From NCBI GenBank assembly GCA_004005435.1, contig RZWH01000005.1:124001-188000 (forward strand): 64,000 nucleotides of DNA. The letters run 5' to 3'. Made by a program: the position numbers and the translations under genes. Below, piece by piece: positions 54,675 to 63,090 of this stretch. Positions within the stretch are counted from its first letter, which is position 1. Every line of letters starts with the position of its first letter. The notes beneath the pieces were generated by a model. The model was not told the DNA's origin. It saw only the letters and a program-made list of their open reading frames with translations, and made no database searches. Origin of the DNA: Rhodobacteraceae bacterium CCMM004 (GTDB lineage: Bacteria; Pseudomonadota; Alphaproteobacteria; Rhodobacterales; Rhodobacteraceae).

Positions 54675-55112
54675 ATGACCGATCTGCCCCCCGACCGCCT
54701 GTCTGCCATCGCCCGGCAGTTCATCGAGGCGATTCCGCATTCGCGGGCGCTGGGCATGGAGCTGATCGAGATCGGCGACGGCACGGCCGAGATCGCAATG
54801 CCCTACGACCGGAGGCTGGTGGGGGATCCGGCCACGGGCGTGATCCACGGCGGCGCCGTCTCGACGCTGATGGACACCTGCGGCGGCGCGGCGGTGATGA
54901 GCCATCCGACCGGCGCGCACGGCACCGCGACGCTGGACCTGCGCATCGACTACATGCGCGCGGCCACGCCGGGGCAGGCGATCCGCGCCCGCGCCACCTG
55001 CTACCACGTCACCCGCTCTGTGGCCTTCGTCCGCGCGGTGGCGATGGACGACGACGAGGGCAATCCCGTGGCCACGGCCAACGGCGCCTTTACCCTGGAG
55101 CGGGGGGCATGA
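54675..55112 (+). CDS. PaaI-family hotdog thioesterase 1
   Basis: 145 residues. Hotdog fold with [17 protein letters not shown] (the conserved HGG and following acidic residue) and [14 protein letters not shown]. It likely hydrolyses aryl- or acyl-CoA. First of two overlapping thioesterase genes (ATGA at 55109-55112). Confidence 0.88.
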   Translation: MTDLPPDRLSAIARQFIEAIPHSRALGMELIEIGDGTAEIAMPYDRRLVGDPATGVIHGGAVSTLMDTCGGAAVMSHPTGAHGTATLDLRIDYMRAATPGQAIRARATCYHVTRSVAFVRAVAMDDDEGNPVATANGAFTLERGA

Positions 55113-55624
55113 GCGGGCGGCCCCGTCCCGAGCCCGTCCAGGTGGTCAAGCAGCGGCGCGACGCCGCCCTCGACGCGCTGGTTCAGGGCATTCCCTACGT
55201 CGCGTTCCTCGGGATCCGGTTCGAGCGGCATGGCGACGAGCTGACCGCGGTGCTGAATTTCTCCGACAAGCTGATCGGCAATCCGCTCCTGCCCGCGCTG
55301 CATGGGGGCGTGACGGCGGCGTTCCTGGAGACCACGGCGATCATCGAGCTGGGCTGGTCGATGCTCTGGGGCGAGGTCGAGAGCGGCCGCATCGATGCCG
55401 ATACGCTGGCCGCCGAGGGGTTGCCGCGGATGCCAAAGACCATCGACTTCACCGTCGACTACCTGCGCTCGGGCCTGCCGCGGGACGCGTATGCGCGGGC
55501 GCGGATCAACCGGGCCGGGCGGCGCTATGCCAGCGTCCACGTGGAGGCGTGGCAGGACAATCGCGACCGCCTCTATGCCCAGGCGACGGGGCATTTCCTC
55601 ATGCCCCAGAGCCGCGATGGCTGA
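55109..55624 (+). CDS. PaaI-family hotdog thioesterase 2
   Basis: 171 residues. Same fold, [16 protein letters not shown] and [16 protein letters not shown], with an N-terminal extension. It overlaps the preceding thioesterase by four bases and the MATE gene by eight, so the three are translationally coupled. The two may act on different substrates or form a heteromer; a MATE pump in the same run could export a product. Confidence 0.87.
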   Translation: MSGRPRPEPVQVVKQRRDAALDALVQGIPYVAFLGIRFERHGDELTAVLNFSDKLIGNPLLPALHGGVTAAFLETTAIIELGWSMLWGEVESGRIDADTLAAEGLPRMPKTIDFTVDYLRSGLPRDAYARARINRAGRRYASVHVEAWQDNRDRLYAQATGHFLMPQSRDG

Positions 55625-56936
55625 GCCGGCGCCGCGCGAAATCACCCACCGCCGCGTCCTCGGCATCGCCTTTCCCATCGTCGCGGCGAACGCCACGGTG
55701 CCGATCCTGGGCGTCGTCGACACCGGCGTCATCGGCCAGATGGGCGAGGCGGCGCCGATCGGCGCCGTGGGGATCGGCGCCATCGTCCTCGGCGCGATCT
55801 ACTGGGTCTTTGGGTTCCTCAGGATGGGCACCGTGGGGCTGACCAGCCAGGCGCTGGGCGCGGGGGACCGGGCCGAGGTGGCCGCGCTTCTCAGCCGGGC
55901 GTTGATCGTGGCAGGGGTGGCGGGGGCGGCGCTGATCGCGGTGCAGGGCCCGCTCTTTGCCGCCGCCTTCGCGATCTCGCCGGCCAGCGACGAGGTCGAG
56001 ACGCTGGCCCGCGACTACATGGCGATCCGCATCTGGTCGGCGCCTGCGGCCATCGCTGCCTACGGCATCACCGGCTGGCTCATCGCGGCCGAGCGGACGC
56101 GGGCGGTCCTGGTGCTCCAGGTCTGGATGAACGGGATCAACGTGGTGTTGAACTTCTGGTTCGTACTGGGCCTGGGCTGGGGGGTCCAGGGCGTCGCCGC
56201 CGCCTCTCTCATCGCCGAGTGGAGCGGGTTCGCCATGGGCCTGTGGCTCTGCCGCCGGGCGTTCGCCGTCCCCGCCTGGCGCGACCGGGCGCGGGTCTTC
56301 GACCGGGTGCAGGTGGTGCGCATGGCGCGGGTCAACGGCGACATCCTGGTCCGGTCGATCCTGCTGGAGGCCATTTTCGTGTCGTTTCTGTTCTACGGCG
56401 CGCGGCTGGGCGACGTGCCCTTGGCGGCCAATCAGATCCTGCTCCAGTTCCTGCATGTCACGGCCTATGCGCTGGACGGTTTCGCCTTCTCCGCCGAGAC
56501 CCTGGTGGGCCAAAGCCATGGGCAGCGCCGCCGCGACCTGGTCCGCCGGTCGGCCGCGGTGACCAGCCTTTGGGGCGGCGTCGCCGTCATGGGCCTCGCC
56601 GCCGCCTTCGCGCTGGGCGGCCCCTGGGCCATCGACGTCATGACCACGGCCGAGGAGGTGCGCGCGGCGGCCAAAACCTATCTCATCTGGATGGCGCTGG
56701 CGCCGCTGGTGGGCGTCGCGGCGTGGATGTTCGACGGCATCTTCGTCGGCGCCACCCGCACCCGGGACATGCGCAACATGATGCTCGTCTCGGCGGCGGT
56801 CTACGCGCTGGCGGTGGCCGTGCTGATGCCCGCCTTCGGCAACCACGGGCTGTGGGCGGCGCTGCTCATCTCGTTCGCGGTGCGGGGCCTTACGCTGGGC
56901 CTGCGCTATCCGGCGCTGGAGCGGGCGGTCGGCTGA
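55617..56936 (+). CDS. MATE family efflux transporter
   Basis: 439 residues, about twelve membrane helices in two halves, beginning ITHRRVLGIAFPIVAANATV and including WMNGINVVLNFWFVLGLGWG. Sodium- or proton-driven export of cationic drugs or metabolites. ATG 55617 lies eight bases inside the thioesterase gene. Its last 47 bases overlap the 3' end of the convergent hydrolase gene. Confidence 0.9.
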   Translation: MAEPAPREITHRRVLGIAFPIVAANATVPILGVVDTGVIGQMGEAAPIGAVGIGAIVLGAIYWVFGFLRMGTVGLTSQALGAGDRAEVAALLSRALIVAGVAGAALIAVQGPLFAAAFAISPASDEVETLARDYMAIRIWSAPAAIAAYGITGWLIAAERTRAVLVLQVWMNGINVVLNFWFVLGLGWGVQGVAAASLIAEWSGFAMGLWLCRRAFAVPAWRDRARVFDRVQVVRMARVNGDILVRSILLEAIFVSFLFYGARLGDVPLAANQILLQFLHVTAYALDGFAFSAETLVGQSHGQRRRDLVRRSAAVTSLWGGVAVMGLAAAFALGGPWAIDVMTTAEEVRAAAKTYLIWMALAPLVGVAAWMFDGIFVGATRTRDMRNMMLVSAAVYALAVAVLMPAFGNHGLWAALLISFAVRGLTLGLRYPALERAVG

Positions 56937-57741
56937 TCCACGCGGCCAGGGCGTCGAGTGTGGCGCCCGCGGCAGGGAGCCGGTCGGGCCAGAGCGGCCA
57001 CATGTGGAACAGCCCCCGCGCGACGGTCAGGTCCACGGCGACACCCGCCCGGGCGGCGGCGCGGGCGAGGAGGAGGCTGTCGTCCAGCAGCACTTCGTTC
57101 GTCGAAGCGGCGATCCAGAGCCGGGGCAGGGCGCCGAGATCGGCCAGAAGCGGCGAGACCTCGGGCGCCGCGTCCGGTCGGCCCGGAAACGCCATCCGCG
57201 CCAGCGCCCCGTCGCCGGCGTCGTCGTTCATCGCGTCGGCGTCCTCGTTGGCCTTGCGCGTCCGCGAGCGGCCGGTGCGGTCGGTGTTGGGCGAGATCAG
57301 CGCCAGAGCCGCCGCCCGCCCCGGCCGCGCCAGCGCGACGTTCAGCGCCAGATGGCCCCCGGCGCTGTCGCCCACGAGCGTCACCGGGTCCTCGACCGCG
57401 TCCAGCGCCGCCACTGCGGCGTCGCGCGCGGCGGGCCAGGGATGCTCCGGTGCCAAGGGATAGCGGGGCAGGATGACGGTCAGCCCCGCCGCGGCCAGCC
57501 TCCGGGCCGCAGGGGCGTGGGTCTCGGGGCTGCCGAAGACGTAGCCGCCGCCGTGAAACCACATCACCGTCCTCGGCCCCTCGCCCACCACCAGGCCGCC
57601 GCCCGCCCGGTCCCAGTCCACCGCGGGCTCTGGGGCGGGGTCGATGCGGGCGTGGAACCCGCGGCGCATCTCTTCTGGCGTGTCGCCGAGGGGCGTGGCG
57701 GCGATGTGGCGCCGCAGGCGGGTTTCGGCGTCGTCGGTCAT
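56890..57741 (-). CDS. Alpha/beta hydrolase (HSL-type esterase)
   Basis: 283 residues from ATG 57741. Oxyanion motif WFHGGGYVFGS, nucleophile Ser in LVGDSAGGHLALN, and a C-terminal His region GLFHMWPLW; this is the hormone-sensitive-lipase type. It acts on short-chain esters. Its 3' end overlaps the convergent MATE gene by 47 bases. The stop at 57782 of pyrD lies 41 bp upstream, so it may share the DUF952-pyrD transcript. Confidence 0.88.
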   Translation of the reverse strand: MTDDAETRLRRHIAATPLGDTPEEMRRGFHARIDPAPEPAVDWDRAGGGLVVGEGPRTVMWFHGGGYVFGSPETHAPAARRLAAAGLTVILPRYPLAPEHPWPAARDAAVAALDAVEDPVTLVGDSAGGHLALNVALARPGRAAALALISPNTDRTGRSRTRKANEDADAMNDDAGDGALARMAFPGRPDAAPEVSPLLADLGALPRLWIAASTNEVLLDDSLLLARAAARAGVAVDLTVARGLFHMWPLWPDRLPAAGATLDALAAWISRPPAPAPDSAGPA

Positions 57742-57781
57742 GGGGGCGGAATGCCCGTGCGGGCGGCCGGGTTCCGGGGCC

Positions 57782-58828
57782 TCAGAGCCAGGCGGCGCGG
57801 TCCGTGCCCACCGCCTCGGCGACCGAGGCGTGGCCGTCACGGGCGAGCAGGCGGTCGAGGCCCTTGACGATGTCGGCCACCAGCGACAGGCCGCCGTAGC
57901 TCAGCGCGGTGTAGAGCTGCACCGCGCTGGCACCGGCGCGGATCTTGGCATAGGCGTCCTCGGCGCTGGCGATGCCGCCGACCCCGATCAGCGGGAGGTC
58001 GGTGAGGGTGGAGAGCCGCGCCAGCACCCGCGTCGACGGCGCCATTAGCGGCCGCCCGGACAGGCCCCCGGCCTCGTCGCGGTGGGCCGACCGCAGACCG
58101 TCGCGCCGCACCGTGGTGTTGGTGGCGACGATCCCGTCGAGCCCGGCTTGGGTCGTCACTTCGGCGATGTCGGCCAGGGCGGCGTCGTCGAGGTCCGGCG
58201 CGATCTTGACGAACAGGGCCATATCGTCGGCCCCGCGGGCGGCGACGACGCGGGCCAGGAGATCGGCCAGCGCCGCTTTGTCCTGGAGATCGCGCAGACC
58301 GGCGGTGTTGGGCGAGGAGACGTTGACGGTGGCAAAGTCGATATGGGGTCCCGCCAGGCGCAGCACTTCCACATAGTCGCCCGCGCGGTCGGCGCTGTCC
58401 TTGTTGGCGCCCAGGTTCAGGCCGCGAATCATCCCCGTCGGCTGCGCGGCGAGGCGGGCCGCGATGGCGCCCGCGCCGTCGTTGTTGAAGCCGAAGCGGT
58501 TGATCGCGGCGCCATCTTCGGCCAGGCGGAACAGGCGGGGGCGGGGGTTCCCGGGTTGGGGCCGGGGCGTCGCGGCGCCGTACTCGGCGAAGCCTGCACC
58601 GCAGCGCGACAAGGCGTCGATGGCCACCGCGTTTTTGTCGAAACCCGCGGCGATGCCCACCGGGTTGATCAGGCCCAGGCGACCCACCCGCGTGTGCAGA
58701 CGCGGCCCCGACAGTGGCCCCGGAGACGGGCCGAGCCCCCGCGAGAGGGCGCGCAGGGCCAGATCATGGGCGGTCTCGGGGTCCATGCGTCTGAGGACCG
58801 CGAGCCCGGCACGCTCCAGAAGGCTCAC
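57782..58828 (-). CDS. pyrD: Dihydroorotate dehydrogenase (quinone), class 2
   Basis: 348 residues from GTG 58828, overlapping the DUF952 stop (GTGA). Class 2 signatures: an N-terminal amphipathic helix ([18 protein letters not shown]), [10 protein letters not shown], catalytic Ser in [16 protein letters not shown], and the phosphate loop [20 protein letters not shown]. It oxidises dihydroorotate with FMN and passes electrons to quinone at the inner membrane. Confidence 0.96.
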   Translation of the reverse strand: MSLLERAGLAVLRRMDPETAHDLALRALSRGLGPSPGPLSGPRLHTRVGRLGLINPVGIAAGFDKNAVAIDALSRCGAGFAEYGAATPRPQPGNPRPRLFRLAEDGAAINRFGFNNDGAGAIAARLAAQPTGMIRGLNLGANKDSADRAGDYVEVLRLAGPHIDFATVNVSSPNTAGLRDLQDKAALADLLARVVAARGADDMALFVKIAPDLDDAALADIAEVTTQAGLDGIVATNTTVRRDGLRSAHRDEAGGLSGRPLMAPSTRVLARLSTLTDLPLIGVGGIASAEDAYAKIRAGASAVQLYTALSYGGLSLVADIVKGLDRLLARDGHASVAEAVGTDRAAWL

Positions 58829-59163
58829 GGTGCGAGGTCGGGCAGGAAGAACGCCTCGCCCACCCGCCCGATGGGCCGCGACCACAGGACATCCGACTGC
58901 CGCAGGGTCCGGTAGAGATGCGGGAACATCGCCCCGCCGCGGGACGGCTCCCACCTGAGATCGTTGCCCAGGCGGTCGGTGGGGACGGCCAACAGGACCA
59001 GACCGTCCTCGCCCGCGAAATGGCGCGTCAGCGTCTCCCCCACCTGCTCGGCGGTGGAAAAGTGCACGTAGCCATCGGCGCGGTCGACCGGGGCGCCCGC
59101 GGTCTCGCCCGCGCGCTCCAGTTCGGCGGCCTCGTCGGGGCGGAAGATCTTGTAGATGTGCAT
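58825..59163 (-). CDS. DUF952 protein
   Basis: 112 residues, [55 protein letters not shown]. This is the compact DUF952 fold, often next to pyrD in Rhodobacterales. Function unknown. The GTGA overlap with pyrD implies coupled translation. Confidence 0.9.
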   Translation of the reverse strand: MHIYKIFRPDEAAELERAGETAGAPVDRADGYVHFSTAEQVGETLTRHFAGEDGLVLLAVPTDRLGNDLRWEPSRGGAMFPHLYRTLRQSDVLWSRPIGRVGEAFFLPDLAP

Positions 59164-59299
59164 GGGTCCGGTGGTGCCCTTATCGGGGCGGCGGGGTCAA
59201 GCGGTGGATGGCGGCCGCCGGGGCAGAGGAGGCTTTGACACCCCCCGCGACTCCCGCCACTCTGCGCGCGACCGTCAGAGTCCACCCGGGAGAGACCCA

Positions 59300-60862
59300 A
59301 TGCTCACAAGATTGCTCACCACTGCGGGGGCGCTTGCCCTCACCGCCGGCGTCGCCGCGGCCGATTTCCAGATCACCATCCTGCACACCAACGACTTCCA
59401 CGACCGGTTCGAGCCGATCAACCGCTTCGATTCGACCTGCTCGGCCGAGGACAACGCGGCCGGCGAGTGCTTTGGCGGGATCGCGCGGATGATCACCGCC
59501 ATCGCCGACGCCCGCGAGCGGGCCGGCGACAACGTGCTGCTGCTGGACGCCGGCGACCAGTTCCAGGGCTCGCTGTTCTACACCCAGTATGGCGGCGACT
59601 TGGCGGCCGAGTTCATGACCCAGCTCGACTACGACGCCATGGCCGTGGGCAACCACGAGTTCGACGACGGCCCTGAGGGTCTGTCCGCGTTCCTCGACAA
59701 GGTCGAGTTCCCGGTGCTGTCGGCCAATATCGACGTCAGCCAGAACAACATGCTGGCCGACCGCGTGGGCAAGTCCGCCGTGCTGGAGGTGGGCGGCGAG
59801 CGGATCGGCGTCGTGTCGGTCCTGGCCGAGGACACGCCCGAGACGTCGTCGCCGGGCAGCACGGTGATCTTTTCCTCCATCGTCGACGCCGCCCAGGCCG
59901 AGGTGGACCGCCTGACCGAGGACGGCGTGAACAAGATCGTTCTGCTGACCCATGTGGGGCTGCCCGCAGATCGGCGGCTGGCCGAGGGCGTCACCGGCGT
60001 CGACCTGATCATCGGCGGGCACTCGCACACCCTGCTCAGCAACTCGTCCGAAGATGCCGAGGGCGCCTATCCGACGATGGTCAACGACGTGCCCATCGTC
60101 CAGGCCTATGCCTATGGCAAGTATCTGGGCGAGGTGATGCTGACCTTCGACGACGAGGGCAACGTCACCGAGGTGTCGGGGGACCCGATCCTGATCGACG
60201 CCAGTGTGGCCGAGGACGAGGCCGCGGTCGCGCGGATGTCCGAACTGGCCCAGCCTCTGGAAGAGCTGCGCAACCGCGTGGTGGCCGAGGCGGCCGAGAT
60301 GATCGAGGGCGACCGCAGCGTCTGCCGCGCGCAGGAATGCCCGATGGGCAACCTCGTCGCCGACGCGATGCTGGACCGGGTGGCCGACCAGGGCATCCAG
60401 GTGGCGTTCCAGAACGGCGGCGGCCTACGCGCCTCCATCGACGCGGGCGAGGTCACCATGGGCGAGGTCCTGACGGTGCTGCCGTTCCAGAACACGCTGT
60501 CGACGTTCCAGGTGACGGGCCAGACCCTGATCGACGCGCTGGAGAACGGCGTGGGCCAGATCGAAGAGGGTGCCGGACGGTTCCCCCAGGTGGCAGGCAT
60601 GTCGTTCGCCATTGATGCCGCGGCCGAGCCGGGCAGCCGCATCTCCGACGTCATGGTCGGGGGCGAGCCCATCGACCCCGAGGCGACCTATGGCGTGGTG
60701 TCGAACAACTACGTCCGCAACGGCGGCGACGGCTATGCGATGTTCGTGGACGCCGAGAATGCCTACGACTTCGGCCCCGATCTGGCCGACGTGACGGCGG
60801 AGTATCTGGCCGAGAACGCGCCCTACCAGCCCTACACCGACGGGCGCATCACCATGAAGTGA
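59300..60862 (+). CDS. Exported 5'-nucleotidase/metallophosphatase (UshA-like)
   Basis: 520 residues. Signal peptide (LLTTAGALALTAGVAAA), an N-terminal metallophosphatase domain with metal ligands in LHTNDFHDR, LDAGDQFQG, VGNHEFDDG and IGGHSHTLL, and a C-terminal 5'-nucleotidase domain (FQNGGGLRASIDAGEVTMG, YGVVSNNYVRNGGDGY). It dephosphorylates periplasmic nucleotides, supplying nucleosides to salvage such as the 31.7-36.7 kb operon. AGAGA precedes the ATG; a terminator follows. Confidence 0.93.
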   Translation: MLTRLLTTAGALALTAGVAAADFQITILHTNDFHDRFEPINRFDSTCSAEDNAAGECFGGIARMITAIADARERAGDNVLLLDAGDQFQGSLFYTQYGGDLAAEFMTQLDYDAMAVGNHEFDDGPEGLSAFLDKVEFPVLSANIDVSQNNMLADRVGKSAVLEVGGERIGVVSVLAEDTPETSSPGSTVIFSSIVDAAQAEVDRLTEDGVNKIVLLTHVGLPADRRLAEGVTGVDLIIGGHSHTLLSNSSEDAEGAYPTMVNDVPIVQAYAYGKYLGEVMLTFDDEGNVTEVSGDPILIDASVAEDEAAVARMSELAQPLEELRNRVVAEAAEMIEGDRSVCRAQECPMGNLVADAMLDRVADQGIQVAFQNGGGLRASIDAGEVTMGEVLTVLPFQNTLSTFQVTGQTLIDALENGVGQIEEGAGRFPQVAGMSFAIDAAAEPGSRISDVMVGGEPIDPEATYGVVSNNYVRNGGDGYAMFVDAENAYDFGPDLADVTAEYLAENAPYQPYTDGRITMK

Positions 60863-60888
60863 CGGCCGCCATCGCGGTCTGAGACGGG

Positions 60889-60920
60889 ACGCGGCGCTCC
60901 TGCCCGGGCGCCGCGTTTTG
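60889..60920 (+). terminator. Terminator of the 5'-nucleotidase gene
   Basis: ACGCGGCGC (60889-60897) pairs with GCGCCGCGT (60908-60916) and runs into TTTT, 27 bases after the stop. Confidence 0.8.
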
Positions 60921-60941
60921 CGTTTGGGCGTCCCGTTGGGC

Positions 60942-62273
60942 TCAGGACCGGCGCGGGCCGCTGCCGCGCCCTGGCAGGCCGGACATGCCGGGCTTGGCCG
61001 CGGGCCGGGGGTCGGGCGGCAGGCCCAGCGCCTCGTCCACCACGTGCTGGTCGCGCTCGGCCAGCACCGCCGTCTGGGGCGTCGCAGTCCTGCCTTGGGT
61101 GGCGCGGAAATCGACTTTGTCGGCCTGGGCCACGCCCCCACGCAGGCGCATCCGCAGAAGCGTGAAGAGCACGATGGCCAGGTGCGCCGCCACCGTGACG
61201 GCAAAGAGCGACGACGGCCCCCCCGCCGCCATCGCCGCCCCCGCCGCCAGGGGCCCCAGGATCGAGCCCACCCCGAACACCAGGAGCAGGCCGCCCGACA
61301 CCTGGATCGCGCTGCCCGGCGGCGCGTGGTCGTTGGCATGGGCCACGATCACCGGGTACATGGAAAAGACCGCCGCGCCGAACACCGCCGCCAGGGCGAG
61401 GTTCAGGACCCGCCCGTCGGGCGCCAACAGCAGGAACGCCGCATCCGCCACCAGCGCGAGCGCGGCCACCCCGAGCAGCACCTTGCGCCGGTCCATCCGG
61501 TCCGACAGCAGCCCCACCGGCACCTGCGCCAGCGCACCCGCCAGGATCGGCATGGCGGTGAAGAGGGCGATGGAGGTCAGCGCGAGCCCGACACGGTCGG
61601 CATAGACCGCCGCCAGCGTTCCGAACGCCGCGTTCGAGACCCCGACCATGAACACCGCGAACACCGCGACGGGCGAGTTCCGCCACAGCGCCTTGAGGTC
61701 GAGCGACACCGACAGGAGCGGCGCAGGCGACTGCGACGACGAGATCGCCGTGGGCACCAGCGCCAGGCAGTAGAAGATCGCGGCGGCCACGAAGAAGGTG
61801 AACCCCGCCGTGTCGCCCAAGGTCAGGAGCATCTGACCGCCGGTCGAGGCGAAGAGGTTGACCATGGTGTAGATGCCGAAGATCCGGCCCCTCTGTTCCG
61901 CCGGGGCGTTGTCCGAGAGCCAGCTCTCCACGATCATCGCCGCCCCGGCAAAGCAGAACCCGGCGAGCCCGCGCAAGGGGATCCAGGCCCACGGCGTGAT
62001 CAACAGCAGCGACAGCAGGATCGAGATCGCCGCCAGCGCCGCGGTCACTCCGAACGAGCGCACATGCCCGACCCGTCCCACGAGGCGCGGCATCAGGATG
62101 CAGCCCGACACGTATCCGACCGCCCAGCCGGTGCCGAGCAGGCCCAGGGACACCGCCGAGAACCCTTCGGCCGATCCGCGCACCGGCAGGATCAGGCTGT
62201 TGATCCCGCCCGCGAAGAGCAGGAACCCCGAGCCGAGCAGCAGGGCGCTGATCGGCAAAACGTGTCTGAACAT
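60942..62273 (-). CDS. MFS transporter
   Basis: 443 residues from ATG 62273 (MFRHVLPISALLLGSGFLLF), which has AGGAAAAGG upstream. Twelve predicted helices with an MFS motif around GLLSDRMDRRKVLLG. A cytoplasmic tail of about 60 residues (FRATQGRTATPQTAVLAERD) ends it. Similar to putative YcaD-type transporters; substrate unknown. Convergent with the nucleotidase gene. Confidence 0.87.
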   Translation of the reverse strand: MFRHVLPISALLLGSGFLLFAGGINSLILPVRGSAEGFSAVSLGLLGTGWAVGYVSGCILMPRLVGRVGHVRSFGVTAALAAISILLSLLLITPWAWIPLRGLAGFCFAGAAMIVESWLSDNAPAEQRGRIFGIYTMVNLFASTGGQMLLTLGDTAGFTFFVAAAIFYCLALVPTAISSSQSPAPLLSVSLDLKALWRNSPVAVFAVFMVGVSNAAFGTLAAVYADRVGLALTSIALFTAMPILAGALAQVPVGLLSDRMDRRKVLLGVAALALVADAAFLLLAPDGRVLNLALAAVFGAAVFSMYPVIVAHANDHAPPGSAIQVSGGLLLVFGVGSILGPLAAGAAMAAGGPSSLFAVTVAAHLAIVLFTLLRMRLRGGVAQADKVDFRATQGRTATPQTAVLAERDQHVVDEALGLPPDPRPAAKPGMSGLPGRGSGPRRS

Positions 62274-62509
62274 GGCGCCTTTTCCTCGCTGCCCCTGAGT
62301 CCGACTATCCCCGCCGGGGGCCCCGCGGCAAGCCGCATGGCCTGTCGTCCGCAGACGCGGCACGCGGTGCGGGCGGGGTGTCATCGCTTGGCCCGGTCCG
62401 CCCCACGCTCCGCCCGGCCTCAGGTCCCGTGGCCGGATCATCGCCGGAACGGTGCGGCCTCGCCGCGATGGATACGCGATCCGTGGGCCCGTTCCCGGCG
62501 GGCACCGCC

Positions 62510-62632
62510 GGGCAGCGCCGTCCCGCCCCTCGGGCGGTGCTTGTGGCGAGGACGGCGCAGGCGCCGCGGCGTGGCGGCTTTCGGGACCGTCGCTCACCGC
62601 GACGGCCGCACTGCGGCCGGACGGCGCCGCAC
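62510..62632 (+). repeat. Dispersed intergenic repeat, copy E
   Basis: Left arm GGGCAGCGCCGTCCCGCC (62510-62527) is perfect; the right arm GGCCGGACGGCGCCGCAC (62615-62632) is degenerate. The core GGTGCTTGTGGCGAGGA is shared in position and partly in sequence. Confidence 0.7.
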
Positions 62633-62697
62633 TGAGGGCTCAGTGTGACGGGCAGGCGCACCGATTCTGCCCTGTCGGCTCCCACGCCACGCCCGGC

Positions 62698-62835
62698 GAG
62701 CAGTGCCGTCCCGCCCCCCACCCCCGCCCCGGGGGGCGGCGCCATTTGGCAAAGGTGGTTTATCCACCGTGCGGTGAGGGCCTTCGGAAGCGTCGCGCAC
62801 CGCGTCGGACATGCCCCGGCGGGACGGCGCTTCCC
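62698..62835 (+). repeat. Dispersed intergenic repeat, copy F
   Basis: Arms GAGCAGTGCCGTCCCGCC (62698-62715) and GGCGGGACGGCGCTTCCC (62818-62835), with core GGCGCCATTTGGCAAAGG. It has an additional short palindrome (TATCCACCGTGCGGTGA) after the core. Confidence 0.7.
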
Positions 62836-63090
62836 TCGGGTCTCAACATGACCGGCGGGCTCCGTGCCCGTTCGTTTCTCTGTCACTGTGCGTAGAGGGG
62901 GCTCGCCTGTTCCCATCTCCCGACGGGCGGCACGCCGCGCAGCGCATCCCACCCCGGCGGCGCGGCCCTCGTCTCTCCGCGGGTGGGGGACGCCCTGTTC
63001 GAGGAGGCAATCCGATCGATGTGCGCTGGCCCCGTCACCTCTCCCCACGAGCAGCGCCGTCCCGGCCGCACGGCAGCCGGACGAACCGTC

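Larger units (their letters stand above)
62274..63090. other. Gene-free region with two repeat elements and a fragment
   Basis: No credible gene in 817 bases; the open frames here lack ribosome-binding sites and read through the repeats. It holds copies E and F of the dispersed repeat, and a left-arm fragment GAGCAGCGCCGTCCCGGC at 63049-63066. It separates the MFS gene from the FtsX-type permease. Confidence 0.7.

Noticed and set aside
62305-63048. 247-codon minus-strand frame upstream of the MFS gene
   Set aside because: Composed largely of repeat copies E and F and intergenic DNA; random amino-acid composition.
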